64,000 nt of DNA. It comes from Pseudoalteromonas sp. P1-9 (GTDB lineage: Bacteria > Pseudomonadota > Gammaproteobacteria > Enterobacterales > Alteromonadaceae). A model generated the notes under the pieces. That model was given only the letters and a program-made list of their open reading frames with translations, was not told the DNA's origin and ran no database searches. This document shows, piece by piece, positions 1 through 8,455 of this stretch. The position numbers were made by a program, and so were the translations under genes. Every line of letters starts with the position of its first letter. Positions within the stretch are counted from its first letter, which is position 1. The stretch spans positions 1-64,000 of the forward strand of contig NZ_LKBD01000012.1 of assembly GCF_001399975.1 (NCBI RefSeq). Reading direction: 5' to 3'.

Positions 1-19
1 ACCAGACTTCAAAATACTG

Positions 20-89
20 CTGAATCCTGAATCCTGAATCCTGAATCCTGAATCCTGAATCCTGAATCCTGAATCCTGAATCCTGAATC
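20..89. repeat. Heptamer tandem array, 10 copies of CTGAATC
   Basis: Ten perfect head-to-tail copies of the 7-bp unit CTGAATC, ending abruptly before a normal AT-rich sequence. It may begin inside a longer intergenic region cut by the window edge. The unit differs by one base from the CTGAACC array at 21590-21671. No reading frame uses it. The heptamer period and perfect copies suggest slippage-driven expansion; function unknown. Confidence 0.97.
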
Positions 90-253
90 ATTTAACGATA
101 TTAGATGTAAGATATTTCCTACTTTGTTGCACGAAAGCGGCTTTTTGTTCTTGGTAATCTCCTGGATTAAAAATCTAATCTATTGAATCAATTAGTTTTT
201 TATAATTATTACAAAGTGGTTACAGTTAGTTATTGAATTTAAATGCTTTTGCT

Positions 254-267
254 TTGATCTAGATTAA
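254..267. promoter_or_regulatory. Candidate FNR/EtrA-type operator
   Basis: TTGATCTAGATTAA matches the FNR consensus TTGAT-N4-ATCAA at 9 of 10 conserved positions. It lies about 40 bp upstream of the start codon at 308, a plausible activator distance. No convincing -10 element could be fixed. Seen in sequence; regulation by FNR/EtrA is inference. Confidence 0.45.
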
Positions 268-307
268 TTACACTAAAGATATTGAAAGGCTAGGGAGAGG
301 CTGACAA

Positions 308-472
308 ATGGAACATTTCGAACAAGATATTAAAGGTATAGAAGAAAATAGAATTCGCTTTTATACCGCCTGCCTAGAAACATTTTCTCAATTTGATTAT
401 AACGATCCTTATTTAGAGCAGATCAAGCAAGACATTGAACGTCTCAAAAACAAGTCTTGCCAAAAAGATTAA
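308..472 (+). CDS. Small hypothetical protein, 54 aa
   Basis: A 54-codon frame with a good Shine-Dalgarno sequence (GGGAGAGG, about 6 bases before ATG) and a strong terminator 28 bases after the stop. The product is acidic and probably helical, with many Glu/Asp and aromatic residues, two Cys and no signal peptide or membrane segment, so it should be cytoplasmic. I do not recognise a family. The upstream FNR-like box hints at oxygen-responsive expression. The SD, the terminator and the clean isolated layout are the evidence that it is a real gene. Confidence 0.72.
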   Translation: MEHFEQDIKGIEENRIRFYTACLETFSQFDYNDPYLEQIKQDIERLKNKSCQKD

Positions 473-500
473 TGTACAGCGAGTTTGGGGACTCGTTTCA

Positions 501-526
501 GCCAAGGCTCACGCCTTGGCTTTTTT
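501..526 (+). terminator. Rho-independent terminator
   Basis: Perfect 8-bp stem GCCAAGGC/GCCTTGGC with loop TCAC followed by six T. It ends the 54-aa gene. Confidence 0.93.
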
Positions 527-684
527 ATTGCTAATTAGCTGTTTAACAGTAAATAATTGTAAAAATATGATGTGATAATCCTCTACTTTATTGATTTATA
601 TATAATTGGATTTGATCTTGTTTGCTGGACAATAAACTAATAATTCCATATGTTAGTGAGTTAAATATACTCTAGGGAATTATC

Positions 685-2844
685 ATGATTAAAAAAGCAC
701 TCGCACTTGCTGTGTGCACAGCGTTAGTTGGCTGTGGCGCTGAAAAAGAAGAATCGGTTCAGGTTGATACGAAAGCTGAGCAAACGGTAACACAAGCAGC
801 TTTGACTTATCCTGAAACTAAAAAGGGTGAAGTTGTAGATACTTACTTCGATACGCAAGTTGCTGATCCATACCGTTGGTTAGAAGATGATATGAGCGAC
901 GAGACAGCACAGTGGGTTAAAACGCAAAACAAAGTAACGTTTGATTACCTTGCTCAAATTCCTTACCGCGACAAGCTAAAAGAGCGTTTAACTAAGTTAA
1001 TGGACTACGAAAAAGTAAGTGCGCCATTTAAAGAAGGCAAATACACTTATTTTTACAAAAATGATGGCTTACAAAACCAATATGTTATTTATCGCCAAGT
1101 TGAAGGTGGTGAGCCGGAAGTATTCTTAGATCCAAACACATTCAGTGACGATGGTACAACTTCTTTAGCGGGTATTACTTTCTCTAAAGATGGTTCATTA
1201 GCAGCATATCAAATCTCTGAAGGCGGCAGTGACTGGCGCAAAGTTATTATTATTGATGTTGAAACTAAGAAGCAAATTGAAGACACCTTAGTTGACGTTA
1301 AATTCAGCGGCCTGTCATGGGTTGGTAATGAAGGCTTTTATTACTCAAGTTACGATAAGCCAGAAGGCAGTGAGCTGTCAGCGAAAACAGACCAGCACAA
1401 ACTTTACTTCCATAAGTTAGGCACAAAGCAAGCTGACGACAAAGTTGTATTTGGTGGTACAGATACACAGAAGCATCGTTATGTTGGTGGTTATGTAACT
1501 GAAGACGATAAATACTTATTGATTTCAGCTGCAGTATCAACGTCGGGCAACAAGCTTTTCATTAAAGATTTATCTAAACCTGATAGCAAGTTAGAAACCA
1601 TTTTAGACCACACTAACTCAGATACTCAGGTTATTGAGAACGAAGGCTCTAAACTTTATTTAGTAACTAACCTAGATGCACCAAATAAGCGCATTGTAAC
1701 GGTTGATGCTGCTAAGCCAACACCAGATAACTGGAAGGACTTAATCCCTGAAACTGAAAACGTGTTAAACGTTTCAACGGGTGGTGGCTACATTTTTGCA
1801 CGCTACATGGTTGATGCAATTTCTAAAGTACAGCAATACGACAAGAGCGGTAAGCTTGTTCGTGATATCGAACTACCAGGCGTAGGTACTGCAGGTGGTT
1901 TTGGCGGCGAGAAAGAAGATAAAGAGCTGTACTATTCATTCACTAACTATAAAACACCAGGCACAACATTTAAATTTAATGTAGAGACTGGTAAGAGCGA
2001 AGTGTACCGCAAGTCAGGTGCAGACTTCGATCCTGCGCAATTTGAATCTAAGCAAGTATTCTATAAGTCAAAAGATGGTACAGAAGTACCGATGATCTTA
2101 ACATATAAGAAAGGCTTAAAGCTTGATGGTTCTAACCCAACTATTTTGTACGGTTACGGTGGTTTTAATGTAAGTTTAACACCACGCTTTAGCCCAACGC
2201 GCGCGGCATGGTTAGAGCAAGGTGGTATTTACGCGGTTGCGAACCTTCGTGGTGGCGGTGAATACGGTAAGAAATGGCACAAAGCGGGTACGCAACTACA
2301 AAAGCAAAATGTATTTGATGACTTTATTGCTGCTGCTGAGTATCTAATTGCTGAAAATTACACATCGAGCGAAAAGCTAGCGGTAAATGGTGGCTCTAAT
2401 GGTGGTCTACTTGTAGGTGCAGTTATGACACAACGCCCTGAGCTATTTAAAGTTGCGTTACCAGCAGTAGGTGTATTAGACATGCTTCGTTACCACACAT
2501 TCACAGCGGGTGCTGGTTGGGCGTATGACTATGGTACAGCAGAACAAAGCAAAGAAATGTTCGAGTACCTAAAAGCCTATTCACCTGTTCATAATGTGAA
2601 AGAGGGTGTTGAATACCCAGCTACTATGGTAACAACAGGCGATCATGATGACCGCGTAGTGCCAGCGCACTCATTTAAGTTTGCAGCTGAGCTTCAAGAC
2701 AAGCAAGCAGGTGCTAACCCTACACTTATCCGTATTGAAACTAATGCAGGTCACGGTGCAGGTACGCCTACAAGCAAAATTATTGAACAATATGCTGATA
2801 TTTATGGCTTTACACTTTACAACATGGGTGTGAAAAAACTGTAA
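685..2844 (+). CDS. Prolyl oligopeptidase family S9A, lipoprotein
   Basis: Serine peptidase cleaving short peptides after proline. The 719-aa product starts with a lipoprotein signal (LVGC, Cys17 as the lipidated residue), so it is probably membrane-anchored in the periplasm or outer membrane rather than cytoplasmic. A beta-propeller fills roughly residues 90-460; the alpha/beta hydrolase domain follows, with nucleophile Ser571 in GGSNGG, the Asp of DHDDRVVP near 653-656 and His690 in NAGHG. SD AGGGAA precedes the ATG. It is a single gene between two terminators. Family and catalytic triad are clear; substrate is inferred from family. Confidence 0.95.
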   Translation: MIKKALALAVCTALVGCGAEKEESVQVDTKAEQTVTQAALTYPETKKGEVVDTYFDTQVADPYRWLEDDMSDETAQWVKTQNKVTFDYLAQIPYRDKLKERLTKLMDYEKVSAPFKEGKYTYFYKNDGLQNQYVIYRQVEGGEPEVFLDPNTFSDDGTTSLAGITFSKDGSLAAYQISEGGSDWRKVIIIDVETKKQIEDTLVDVKFSGLSWVGNEGFYYSSYDKPEGSELSAKTDQHKLYFHKLGTKQADDKVVFGGTDTQKHRYVGGYVTEDDKYLLISAAVSTSGNKLFIKDLSKPDSKLETILDHTNSDTQVIENEGSKLYLVTNLDAPNKRIVTVDAAKPTPDNWKDLIPETENVLNVSTGGGYIFARYMVDAISKVQQYDKSGKLVRDIELPGVGTAGGFGGEKEDKELYYSFTNYKTPGTTFKFNVETGKSEVYRKSGADFDPAQFESKQVFYKSKDGTEVPMILTYKKGLKLDGSNPTILYGYGGFNVSLTPRFSPTRAAWLEQGGIYAVANLRGGGEYGKKWHKAGTQLQKQNVFDDFIAAAEYLIAENYTSSEKLAVNGGSNGGLLVGAVMTQRPELFKVALPAVGVLDMLRYHTFTAGAGWAYDYGTAEQSKEMFEYLKAYSPVHNVKEGVEYPATMVTTGDHDDRVVPAHSFKFAAELQDKQAGANPTLIRIETNAGHGAGTPTSKIIEQYADIYGFTLYNMGVKKL

Positions 2845-2866
2845 TCAGGACTATTATTGATATACG

Positions 2867-2898
2867 AAAAAGCGCAAACTTGTTTTGCGCTTTTTTTT
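2867..2898 (+). terminator. Rho-independent terminator
   Basis: GCGCAAA/TTTGCGC stem flanked by an A-tract and eight T, just after the prolyl oligopeptidase. Confidence 0.92.
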
Positions 2899-2989
2899 GC
2901 ATAAAACTCAGAATTCTTTGGCTTAGATCATTGCCACCTATGGCTTGCTAATTTAGACTTCTATACATCTAACGAATTAGGACTTATCC

Positions 2990-3757
2990 ATGTTTGCATT
3001 ACCTGAAATAAACCTCCAAGGCAAAGTGTCAGATGAAGAATGGCAGTTACGAGTCGATCTTGCTGCTTGTTATCGTTTAGCTCATTACTACGGTTGGGAC
3101 GATACTATTTATACCCATATTTCAGCTCGCTTACCTGGTAAAGATGAATACCTAGTAAATGCGTTTGGTTTAACCTTTGATGAGATTACGGCATCAAATC
3201 TAGTAAAAGTGAACCTACAAGGTAAAACTCTTGATGATTCACCGTTTGAGATTAACCCTGCAGGTTTTACCATTCACAGCGCAATTCACGAAGTGCGTCA
3301 CGATGCGCAATGTGTTATTCACTTGCATACCAACGAAACTATTGTGGTTTCAAGCTTAGAGGGCGGCTTAAAGCCAATTTCACAGCATGCAATGTTCCCA
3401 CTGAGTAATATTGCTTACCACGGTTACGAAGGCCTCGCGGTAAATGCTGAAGAAAAAGCTCGCCTGCAGGCCGATTTAGGTAATGCGCATACGTTAATGT
3501 TGCCTAATCATGGGGCATTAACCTTAGGTCCTTCGATTGGTGAAGCTTTTATGCGTTGGGCTGATTTACAACGTGCCTGTGAAATTCAAGTGATGGCACT
3601 TTCAACTAGTCAGCCTCTTATTGCCATTGATCAGAAAATTCTAGATACGGTAAAAGATCAGCAAAACAAAGTGCACACAGGTAGTACAGGTGGTCAAAAA
3701 TCTTGGCCAGCAATGCGTCGTTTAGCGTATCGTATCGATCCTAGCTTTACAGAATAA
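2990..3757 (+). CDS. Class II aldolase/adducin family protein
   Basis: 255-aa protein of the zinc-dependent class II aldolase/adducin fold, whose members cleave or epimerise phosphorylated sugars. His residues in VIHLHTNE (about residue 108) and PNHGALTLG (about 175) correspond to the family's zinc ligands. SD AGGA lies 7 bases before ATG. The next gene downstream encodes an enolase-superfamily enzyme of the acid-sugar dehydratase type, so a role in sugar-acid catabolism is possible, but a terminator separates the two. Similar proteins are annotated only by fold, and the substrate cannot be told from sequence. Confidence 0.88.
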   Translation: MFALPEINLQGKVSDEEWQLRVDLAACYRLAHYYGWDDTIYTHISARLPGKDEYLVNAFGLTFDEITASNLVKVNLQGKTLDDSPFEINPAGFTIHSAIHEVRHDAQCVIHLHTNETIVVSSLEGGLKPISQHAMFPLSNIAYHGYEGLAVNAEEKARLQADLGNAHTLMLPNHGALTLGPSIGEAFMRWADLQRACEIQVMALSTSQPLIAIDQKILDTVKDQQNKVHTGSTGGQKSWPAMRRLAYRIDPSFTE

Positions 3758-3773
3758 TTCGCAAACAAACATT

Positions 3774-3804
3774 AAAGTACTTCCAGGTTTGAAGTACTTT
3801 TTTA
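3774..3804 (+). terminator. Rho-independent terminator
   Basis: 10-bp stem AAAGTACTTC/GAAGTACTTT, 7-base loop and T tail after the class II aldolase gene. Confidence 0.88.
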
Positions 3805-3819
3805 AATCTCTAAACCTTT

Positions 3820-3840
3820 GCAAAGTGCAAAGTGCAAAGT
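3820..3840. repeat. Short heptamer repeat, 3 copies of GCAAAGT
   Basis: Three exact copies of GCAAAGT in the leader of the enolase-superfamily gene. They fall inside an in-frame extension of that gene, but the better start at 3884 makes them non-coding. Same 7-bp period as the two longer arrays, different unit. Confidence 0.9.
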
Positions 3841-3883
3841 AAAAATTAAACGTTTGGCAACAATAATTAGGAGCCCAACAAAT

Positions 3884-5059
3884 ATGAAAGTAACTCGCGT
3901 CGAAGTGTTTGATACCCATTGCCCTGAGCGTCCGCAATGGAACCCCGTTTTTGTTCGTATTCATACGGACGAAGGAATTTCAGGTGTTGGTGAAGCAGGT
4001 CTTGCTTATGATTTAGGCCACAGTGCAGCAGCAAATATGATTAAAGAATTTGCTGAAGCGTTTTTAATAGGTTTTGACCCTTTCCAAACTGAAAAATTAT
4101 GGTCGCGTATGCTGCGCGAAAGCTTTTGGGGTTTAGGTGGAGGCCCAGTAGTGTATGCTGCGATGAGTGCGATTGATACTGCACTTTGGGACATCAAAGG
4201 TAAAGCCCTTAACTTACCTGTTTATCAACTACTAGGCGGTAAGGTAAATGACAAACTTCGCACTTATGCATCGCAATTACAGTTTGACTGGGATGATGAG
4301 TTTAAAGCGCTAGTACAACCGCAAGAATACGCAGAAGCCGCATTAAAAGCGATTGCTGAAGGTTATGATGCGGTTAAAGTTGACCCAATTCAATACGATA
4401 AAGATGGCAATACGTATTATGACCGTACGAAAATTATTTCACGTGGCGAAATGAAGCTTTATCGCGCACGTATGGCGGCTATTCGTGAAGCGGTTGGCGA
4501 TGAAGTGGATATCATTTTTGAATGCCATAGCTTACCAGGTGCAACAACGGCAATTCAGCTAGGTGAAATTGCTGAAGAGTTTGATTGCATGTATTACGAA
4601 GAGCCAGTGAACTACTTAAATCACTCGCTGCACGCTAAAGTAGCCGACAAAGTAGCGGTTCCTATTGCCGGTGGCGAACGTTTATATAATCGTTGGGGTG
4701 TACGACCATACCTTGAAGATCAAAGTGTTGATGTATTACAACCTGATATTGGTTTGTGCGGTGGTTTTACCGAAACCAAAAAAGTGTGTGATTACGCAGA
4801 TATTTTTGATGTGCGTATTCAAGCGCATGTATGCGGCGGCCCTGTTGCAACTGCGGCATCACTGCACCTTGAAACAGCCATTCCTAACTTTTTAATTCAT
4901 GAGCATCATACCTATGCAATTAAAAAGTGGAACCGCGAATTATGCATTCAAGATCCGCAGCCAAAAAATGGTTTCTTCGAAGTATCAGAAGCGTCAGGTA
5001 TTGGCATTGATCTAAACGATGACGTAATTATGAAATCGCCACGTATAGAGATTAAATAA
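3884..5059 (+). CDS. Enolase-superfamily (mandelate racemase/muconate lactonizing) enzyme
   Basis: 391-aa enolase-superfamily protein, probably an acid-sugar dehydratase. Visible active-site elements are KVD on the second barrel strand, the metal-ligand region ECHS, YEEPVNY, AGGERL, the QPDIG strand and a candidate general base His in QAHVCGG. The frame is open from 3818, but ATG at 3884 has an SD (TAGGAG) and starts directly with the family's N-terminal strand, while the extension encodes the GCAAAGT repeat. It follows the class II aldolase gene. Family is certain; substrate is not known. An acid sugar such as a hexonate is an inference. Confidence 0.92.
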   Translation: MKVTRVEVFDTHCPERPQWNPVFVRIHTDEGISGVGEAGLAYDLGHSAAANMIKEFAEAFLIGFDPFQTEKLWSRMLRESFWGLGGGPVVYAAMSAIDTALWDIKGKALNLPVYQLLGGKVNDKLRTYASQLQFDWDDEFKALVQPQEYAEAALKAIAEGYDAVKVDPIQYDKDGNTYYDRTKIISRGEMKLYRARMAAIREAVGDEVDIIFECHSLPGATTAIQLGEIAEEFDCMYYEEPVNYLNHSLHAKVADKVAVPIAGGERLYNRWGVRPYLEDQSVDVLQPDIGLCGGFTETKKVCDYADIFDVRIQAHVCGGPVATAASLHLETAIPNFLIHEHHTYAIKKWNRELCIQDPQPKNGFFEVSEASGIGIDLNDDVIMKSPRIEIK

Positions 5060-5119
5060 AACTGTAAACTAAGCTCACTATAATCAGGAATACCTAGTTG
5101 TTAGATTGGCGTTTTTACA

Positions 5120-5875
5120 ATGCTAAACCAACCTAAAGTATTCCTGATTAATCTTGATAAAAGCACCGAGCGCCTTAAAAAAAGCAGTGAGCAATTAGCG
5201 GCGCAAAATATTCAATTTGAACGAATCTCTGCCATTGACGGCACAAAATTTACAAACGCTGAAATTCAAGCCCATTATTCATCTCAATTAAATTCAAAAC
5301 AGTATTACCGCAATCTTGGCTATGGTGAGATTGGCTGCTTTTTAAGTCATCGCTTGGCGTGGCAAAAAATTGTTGAGCAAAAGCTGCCATATGCAATTGT
5401 ATTAGAAGATGACTTTCAGCTAGCGGGTGATCTCAGCGCTGTATTTAGCACCATCGAATCGCTAACATTTGATTGGCAACTATTAAAACTTGCCGCTTAT
5501 CAAAATCGTACCCGACCTATCAAAGCAACAAAACAAGTAAATGAGCAATTTGAGCTAGTACTTCATAAGAAGCCGCTAACAGGTTGTTGTGCGCAAGCGA
5601 TTGCTTCTCATGCGGCCAAACAACTTTTAGCGATTACCGAGCAATTTGGTTGCCCTGTTGATACGCAAATTCAGCGCACATGGCAAACGGGCGTATCGGT
5701 TTATTCGCTTATGCCTTTTCTGATTGAGCAAGATGGTAAAGTGGGCAGCGAAATTACCGCAGCATGTCAAAACCAAGTAATTAAAAAGCACTTTTTTAAA
5801 CGAAAGTACCAACAATTAACGGATGGGATTAACCATTACAAGCAAACCAAAACTGCGTTATCAGAACTAATATAA
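5120..5875 (+). CDS. Glycosyltransferase family 25 (LPS-type)
   Basis: 251-aa protein of the GT25 family, used in lipooligosaccharide and surface glycan assembly, acting at the cytoplasmic face of the inner membrane. The N-terminus VFLINLDKSTERL, the RISAIDG segment, GEIGCFLSHRLAW and the acidic VLEDDF motif are all diagnostic of the family. It stands alone, not in a glycan cluster, 60 bp after the enolase-superfamily gene with no clear terminator between. No signal peptide. The acceptor sugar is unknown. Confidence 0.93.
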   Translation: MLNQPKVFLINLDKSTERLKKSSEQLAAQNIQFERISAIDGTKFTNAEIQAHYSSQLNSKQYYRNLGYGEIGCFLSHRLAWQKIVEQKLPYAIVLEDDFQLAGDLSAVFSTIESLTFDWQLLKLAAYQNRTRPIKATKQVNEQFELVLHKKPLTGCCAQAIASHAAKQLLAITEQFGCPVDTQIQRTWQTGVSVYSLMPFLIEQDGKVGSEITAACQNQVIKKHFFKRKYQQLTDGINHYKQTKTALSELI

Positions 5876-5989
5876 TGATTCAATTAGGTTTAAGTTAGCC
5901 CTACATAAAACTACATTTCTATAATATTGTCATGTTGCAAAAAGGTTTCTAATCAGTTTCAAGACATGATGAAAAGTATAGGAAATGTT

Positions 5990-7951
5990 ATGAAAAAAGT
6001 TGCGTTACCTTTCGCACTTGCAGGCTTGGCAGTATTTAATATGCCAGTTGTTGCTGCAGAGAAAGTCAATTTAGTTAAGCCAAAATCATTTAACCAAAAC
6101 ACACCTCGTATTATTAACGGTAAGCCTGCAACTCAAGGTGATTACCCGTTTATGACCTCACTTATTTCAGCACAGGCTGAAGGTATCTCGCCATTTTGTG
6201 GTGCGTCATTTATTGGTGGTCGATACGTACTAACTGCATCGCATTGTATTGAAGGTTCTGCCGCTGAAAACATGCACGTTTGGATTGGCGGGTATGACAC
6301 AACTAAACCTGAGTCTGGTAAGCGTGTTAGTGTTGCTCAAATTTATGAACATGAAAACTACGGTGACATAGGTCTTAATAACGATATTGCAATTATTGAG
6401 CTTACAGAAGAAGTAACGGGCGTTACGCCAATCAAGTTAATGACCCCAGAGATTGAAGCGATTTTAAAAGATGGCTCTGAATTGACTGTTATGGGCTGGG
6501 GTAATATGAACCCTAACAGTGAAACTGCTCCAGAGTATCCAGAAATTTTACAAGAAGTAAAAGTGCCACTTTATAACCGTGAACAATGTATTGCCGATTA
6601 CACACAAGACGGTGAAACGGGCATTACGGATAATATGATCTGTGTCGGCTTTGTTGAGGGTGGCAAAGATTCGTGTCAAGGTGATAGTGGCGGCCCGCTT
6701 ATCTTTAAACATGAAGAACAATGGTATCAAGCAGGTGTTGTAAGTTTTGGTAATGGTTGTGCAGCTCCAAATGCACCAGGTGTATATGCACGTGTTGCAA
6801 ACTATAACGATTGGGTTGAAGCGAAAAAGTCAGGCGTTTCATACAAACAAATAAACCGCCAAGGTTTTGTTGAGCAAACTTTCAACGAGCAAGCGACATT
6901 TAATATTAAAAACGTTGGCAACGATAACTTTACGGTGACCAATGCCGCTGTTGTTGGCGCAGAAGGAGTTGAACTTGCTGAAGTTGAACAAAACTTATGT
7001 GACGGAAAAACACTATCGCTCGATCAAAGCTGTGATATCAAAGTACGTGTTAAAACAAATGCACCGGGCAATGCGGGTTTTGCATTAAGAGTAAGCACAA
7101 ATGATGCCGTTAACAAAGAAGCAATCATTTTCTACGGCGCGAATGTACTTGAGCAAGAGTCTGCGAATATGAATGAAATTGTTGGTAGCAATAATGATCG
7201 CGTTAAATGGTGGAGTGGTGGTGATTTAGCGTGGCAAGCGCAAACAAATAAAGCATCGCAAGGTGACTCTGCAATGGCAAGCGGCGATATCACTCACTTT
7301 CAACAAAGTGTTTTACTTGCAACGATTGATAACGACCGAGTTGAGAAGTTTAACTTTAAGCACTTAGTATCGTCAGAGACTGATTGGGACTTTTTAACGG
7401 TTCGTCACAACAATCAAGTCATTTTACGAGCATCCGGTGTTGATAATACAGAATTCACAGCACAAGAAGTTACGTTAACAGAAGGTGTGGATCGTATCGC
7501 GATTATTTATGCCAAGGACGAAACGGACCTTGATGAGGTAGGTGACGATAAAGCATTTATTGACGAAGTGTCGACAGTGCTTAAAAATACCGCGCCACAA
7601 AGCAAAGTTAAACAAGCCACAATAACAGTGGAAGAGGCGAAAGGTTTTGTACTTGATGCTAGTGACAGCAGTGATGCAGAGGGCGACTCACTAACTTATA
7701 AGTGGGAAGTGACCGAAGGAACAATTGCCATTGCCGATGCGACAAAAGCCGTTATCAACCTTACGGCGCCAGCATACAAAGATGCTAAATCACTTACATT
7801 TAAAGTAACAGTGACTGACCAATTTGGTGCAAATAGCAGTAAAACGGTTCAGGTTACAATTAATAAAAAGCCTAAGCGTAGTAGCGGTAGCACAGGTATT
7901 ATGTTGTTATTAGCTGGTTTTGCTTTCGCAGCACGTCGAAAATTAGCGTAA
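5990..7951 (+). CDS. Trypsin-like S1 serine protease with GlyGly-CTERM-type tail
   Basis: 653-aa secreted protease. Signal peptide (to about residue 22), a short propeptide, then the activation junction PRIINGKPA as in trypsinogens. Catalytic triad His85 (TASHC), Asp132 (NNDIA), Ser233 (GDSGGP). After the protease domain come a beta-rich middle part and a PKD/cadherin-like domain near 540-620. The C-terminus has a small-residue stretch (SSGSTG), a hydrophobic segment and ARRK, as in GlyGly-CTERM proteins processed by rhombosortase. The frame opens at a TTG 63 bases upstream, but ATG 5990 has an SD (AGGAA) and gives the signal peptide. Confidence 0.94.
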   Translation: MKKVALPFALAGLAVFNMPVVAAEKVNLVKPKSFNQNTPRIINGKPATQGDYPFMTSLISAQAEGISPFCGASFIGGRYVLTASHCIEGSAAENMHVWIGGYDTTKPESGKRVSVAQIYEHENYGDIGLNNDIAIIELTEEVTGVTPIKLMTPEIEAILKDGSELTVMGWGNMNPNSETAPEYPEILQEVKVPLYNREQCIADYTQDGETGITDNMICVGFVEGGKDSCQGDSGGPLIFKHEEQWYQAGVVSFGNGCAAPNAPGVYARVANYNDWVEAKKSGVSYKQINRQGFVEQTFNEQATFNIKNVGNDNFTVTNAAVVGAEGVELAEVEQNLCDGKTLSLDQSCDIKVRVKTNAPGNAGFALRVSTNDAVNKEAIIFYGANVLEQESANMNEIVGSNNDRVKWWSGGDLAWQAQTNKASQGDSAMASGDITHFQQSVLLATIDNDRVEKFNFKHLVSSETDWDFLTVRHNNQVILRASGVDNTEFTAQEVTLTEGVDRIAIIYAKDETDLDEVGDDKAFIDEVSTVLKNTAPQSKVKQATITVEEAKGFVLDASDSSDAEGDSLTYKWEVTEGTIAIADATKAVINLTAPAYKDAKSLTFKVTVTDQFGANSSKTVQVTINKKPKRSSGSTGIMLLLAGFAFAARRKLA

Positions 7952-7967
7952 ACATTTAAACTTGGAG

Positions 7968-7990
7968 AAGCCAGCTAGATTAGCTGGCTT
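7968..7990. terminator. Perfect hairpin between protease and lipoprotein genes
   Basis: Ten-base arms AAGCCAGCTA and TAGCTGGCTT with a 3-base loop. It lacks a long T run, so it may be an imperfect terminator or a processing or attenuation hairpin. It lies only 9 bases before the next ATG, so it covers the usual SD position. Confidence 0.6.
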
Positions 7991-7999
7991 GACTATATT

Positions 8000-8401
8000 A
8001 TGAAGCAATTACATATCACTCTTTCTGCATTATTAATGACGCTATTTACATCAGCCTGTAGTAGTACGGCATTATCTGAAACAATGACTGAACAAGAGCT
8101 CAATAATCTAGAAAAAATATACAGCTTTAATGCCAAAGCAGAGTATATTTCGTTTGTGGTAAAATCTACTGGTTGCACAAGCAAAGACGATTTTGAGTTA
8201 TTACAGCAAGAAGCTAAAGGTATTTACGAGTTTGCGCTAAAGCGCAATAAAGCAGACCTTTGTCGTGCGATGCCAAGAGCATATCCTGTAACTTTTAAGT
8301 TACCTGAGGCGATAGACTCAATTGACTTAATTAAAGTTTTAAATCCGCGCTATGATAATGAGGCGCAAAAAGCAGCTAAACGCGCGCGTAAGCAAGGATA
8401 G
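8000..8401 (+). CDS. Hypothetical lipoprotein, 133 aa
   Basis: Short protein with a lipoprotein signal: a hydrophobic stretch then TSAC with Cys20 as the lipidated residue, so exported and membrane-anchored. The rest is helical, with two Cys (TGCTS and ADLCR) that could pair, and a very basic C-terminus rich in Lys, Arg and Ala. I do not recognise a family. No SD is visible; the gene starts 9 bases after a perfect hairpin, so translation may depend on upstream reading or on hairpin opening. It precedes the two-component operon by 55 bases. Confidence 0.75.
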   Translation: MKQLHITLSALLMTLFTSACSSTALSETMTEQELNNLEKIYSFNAKAEYISFVVKSTGCTSKDDFELLQQEAKGIYEFALKRNKADLCRAMPRAYPVTFKLPEAIDSIDLIKVLNPRYDNEAQKAAKRARKQG

Positions 8402-8455
8402 CATTAGACTAATTTAAATTGGTATTTCACCCTGCTGGTATCGTTAGGAGATCAT

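Noticed and set aside
20..89. Heptamer arrays as CRISPR
   Set aside because: No spacers; units are contiguous 7-mers.
666..671. TATACT as -10 of the prolyl oligopeptidase gene
   Set aside because: It would leave a leader of only about 7 bases and overlap the SD.
3818..3883. N-terminal extension of the enolase-superfamily protein
   Set aside because: The extension encodes the GCAAAGT repeat; ATG 3884 has an SD and gives the usual N-terminus.
5927..5989. Longer N-terminus for the S1 protease
   Set aside because: It would begin with TTG and put a polar, Cys-rich stretch before the signal peptide; ATG 5990 has an SD.
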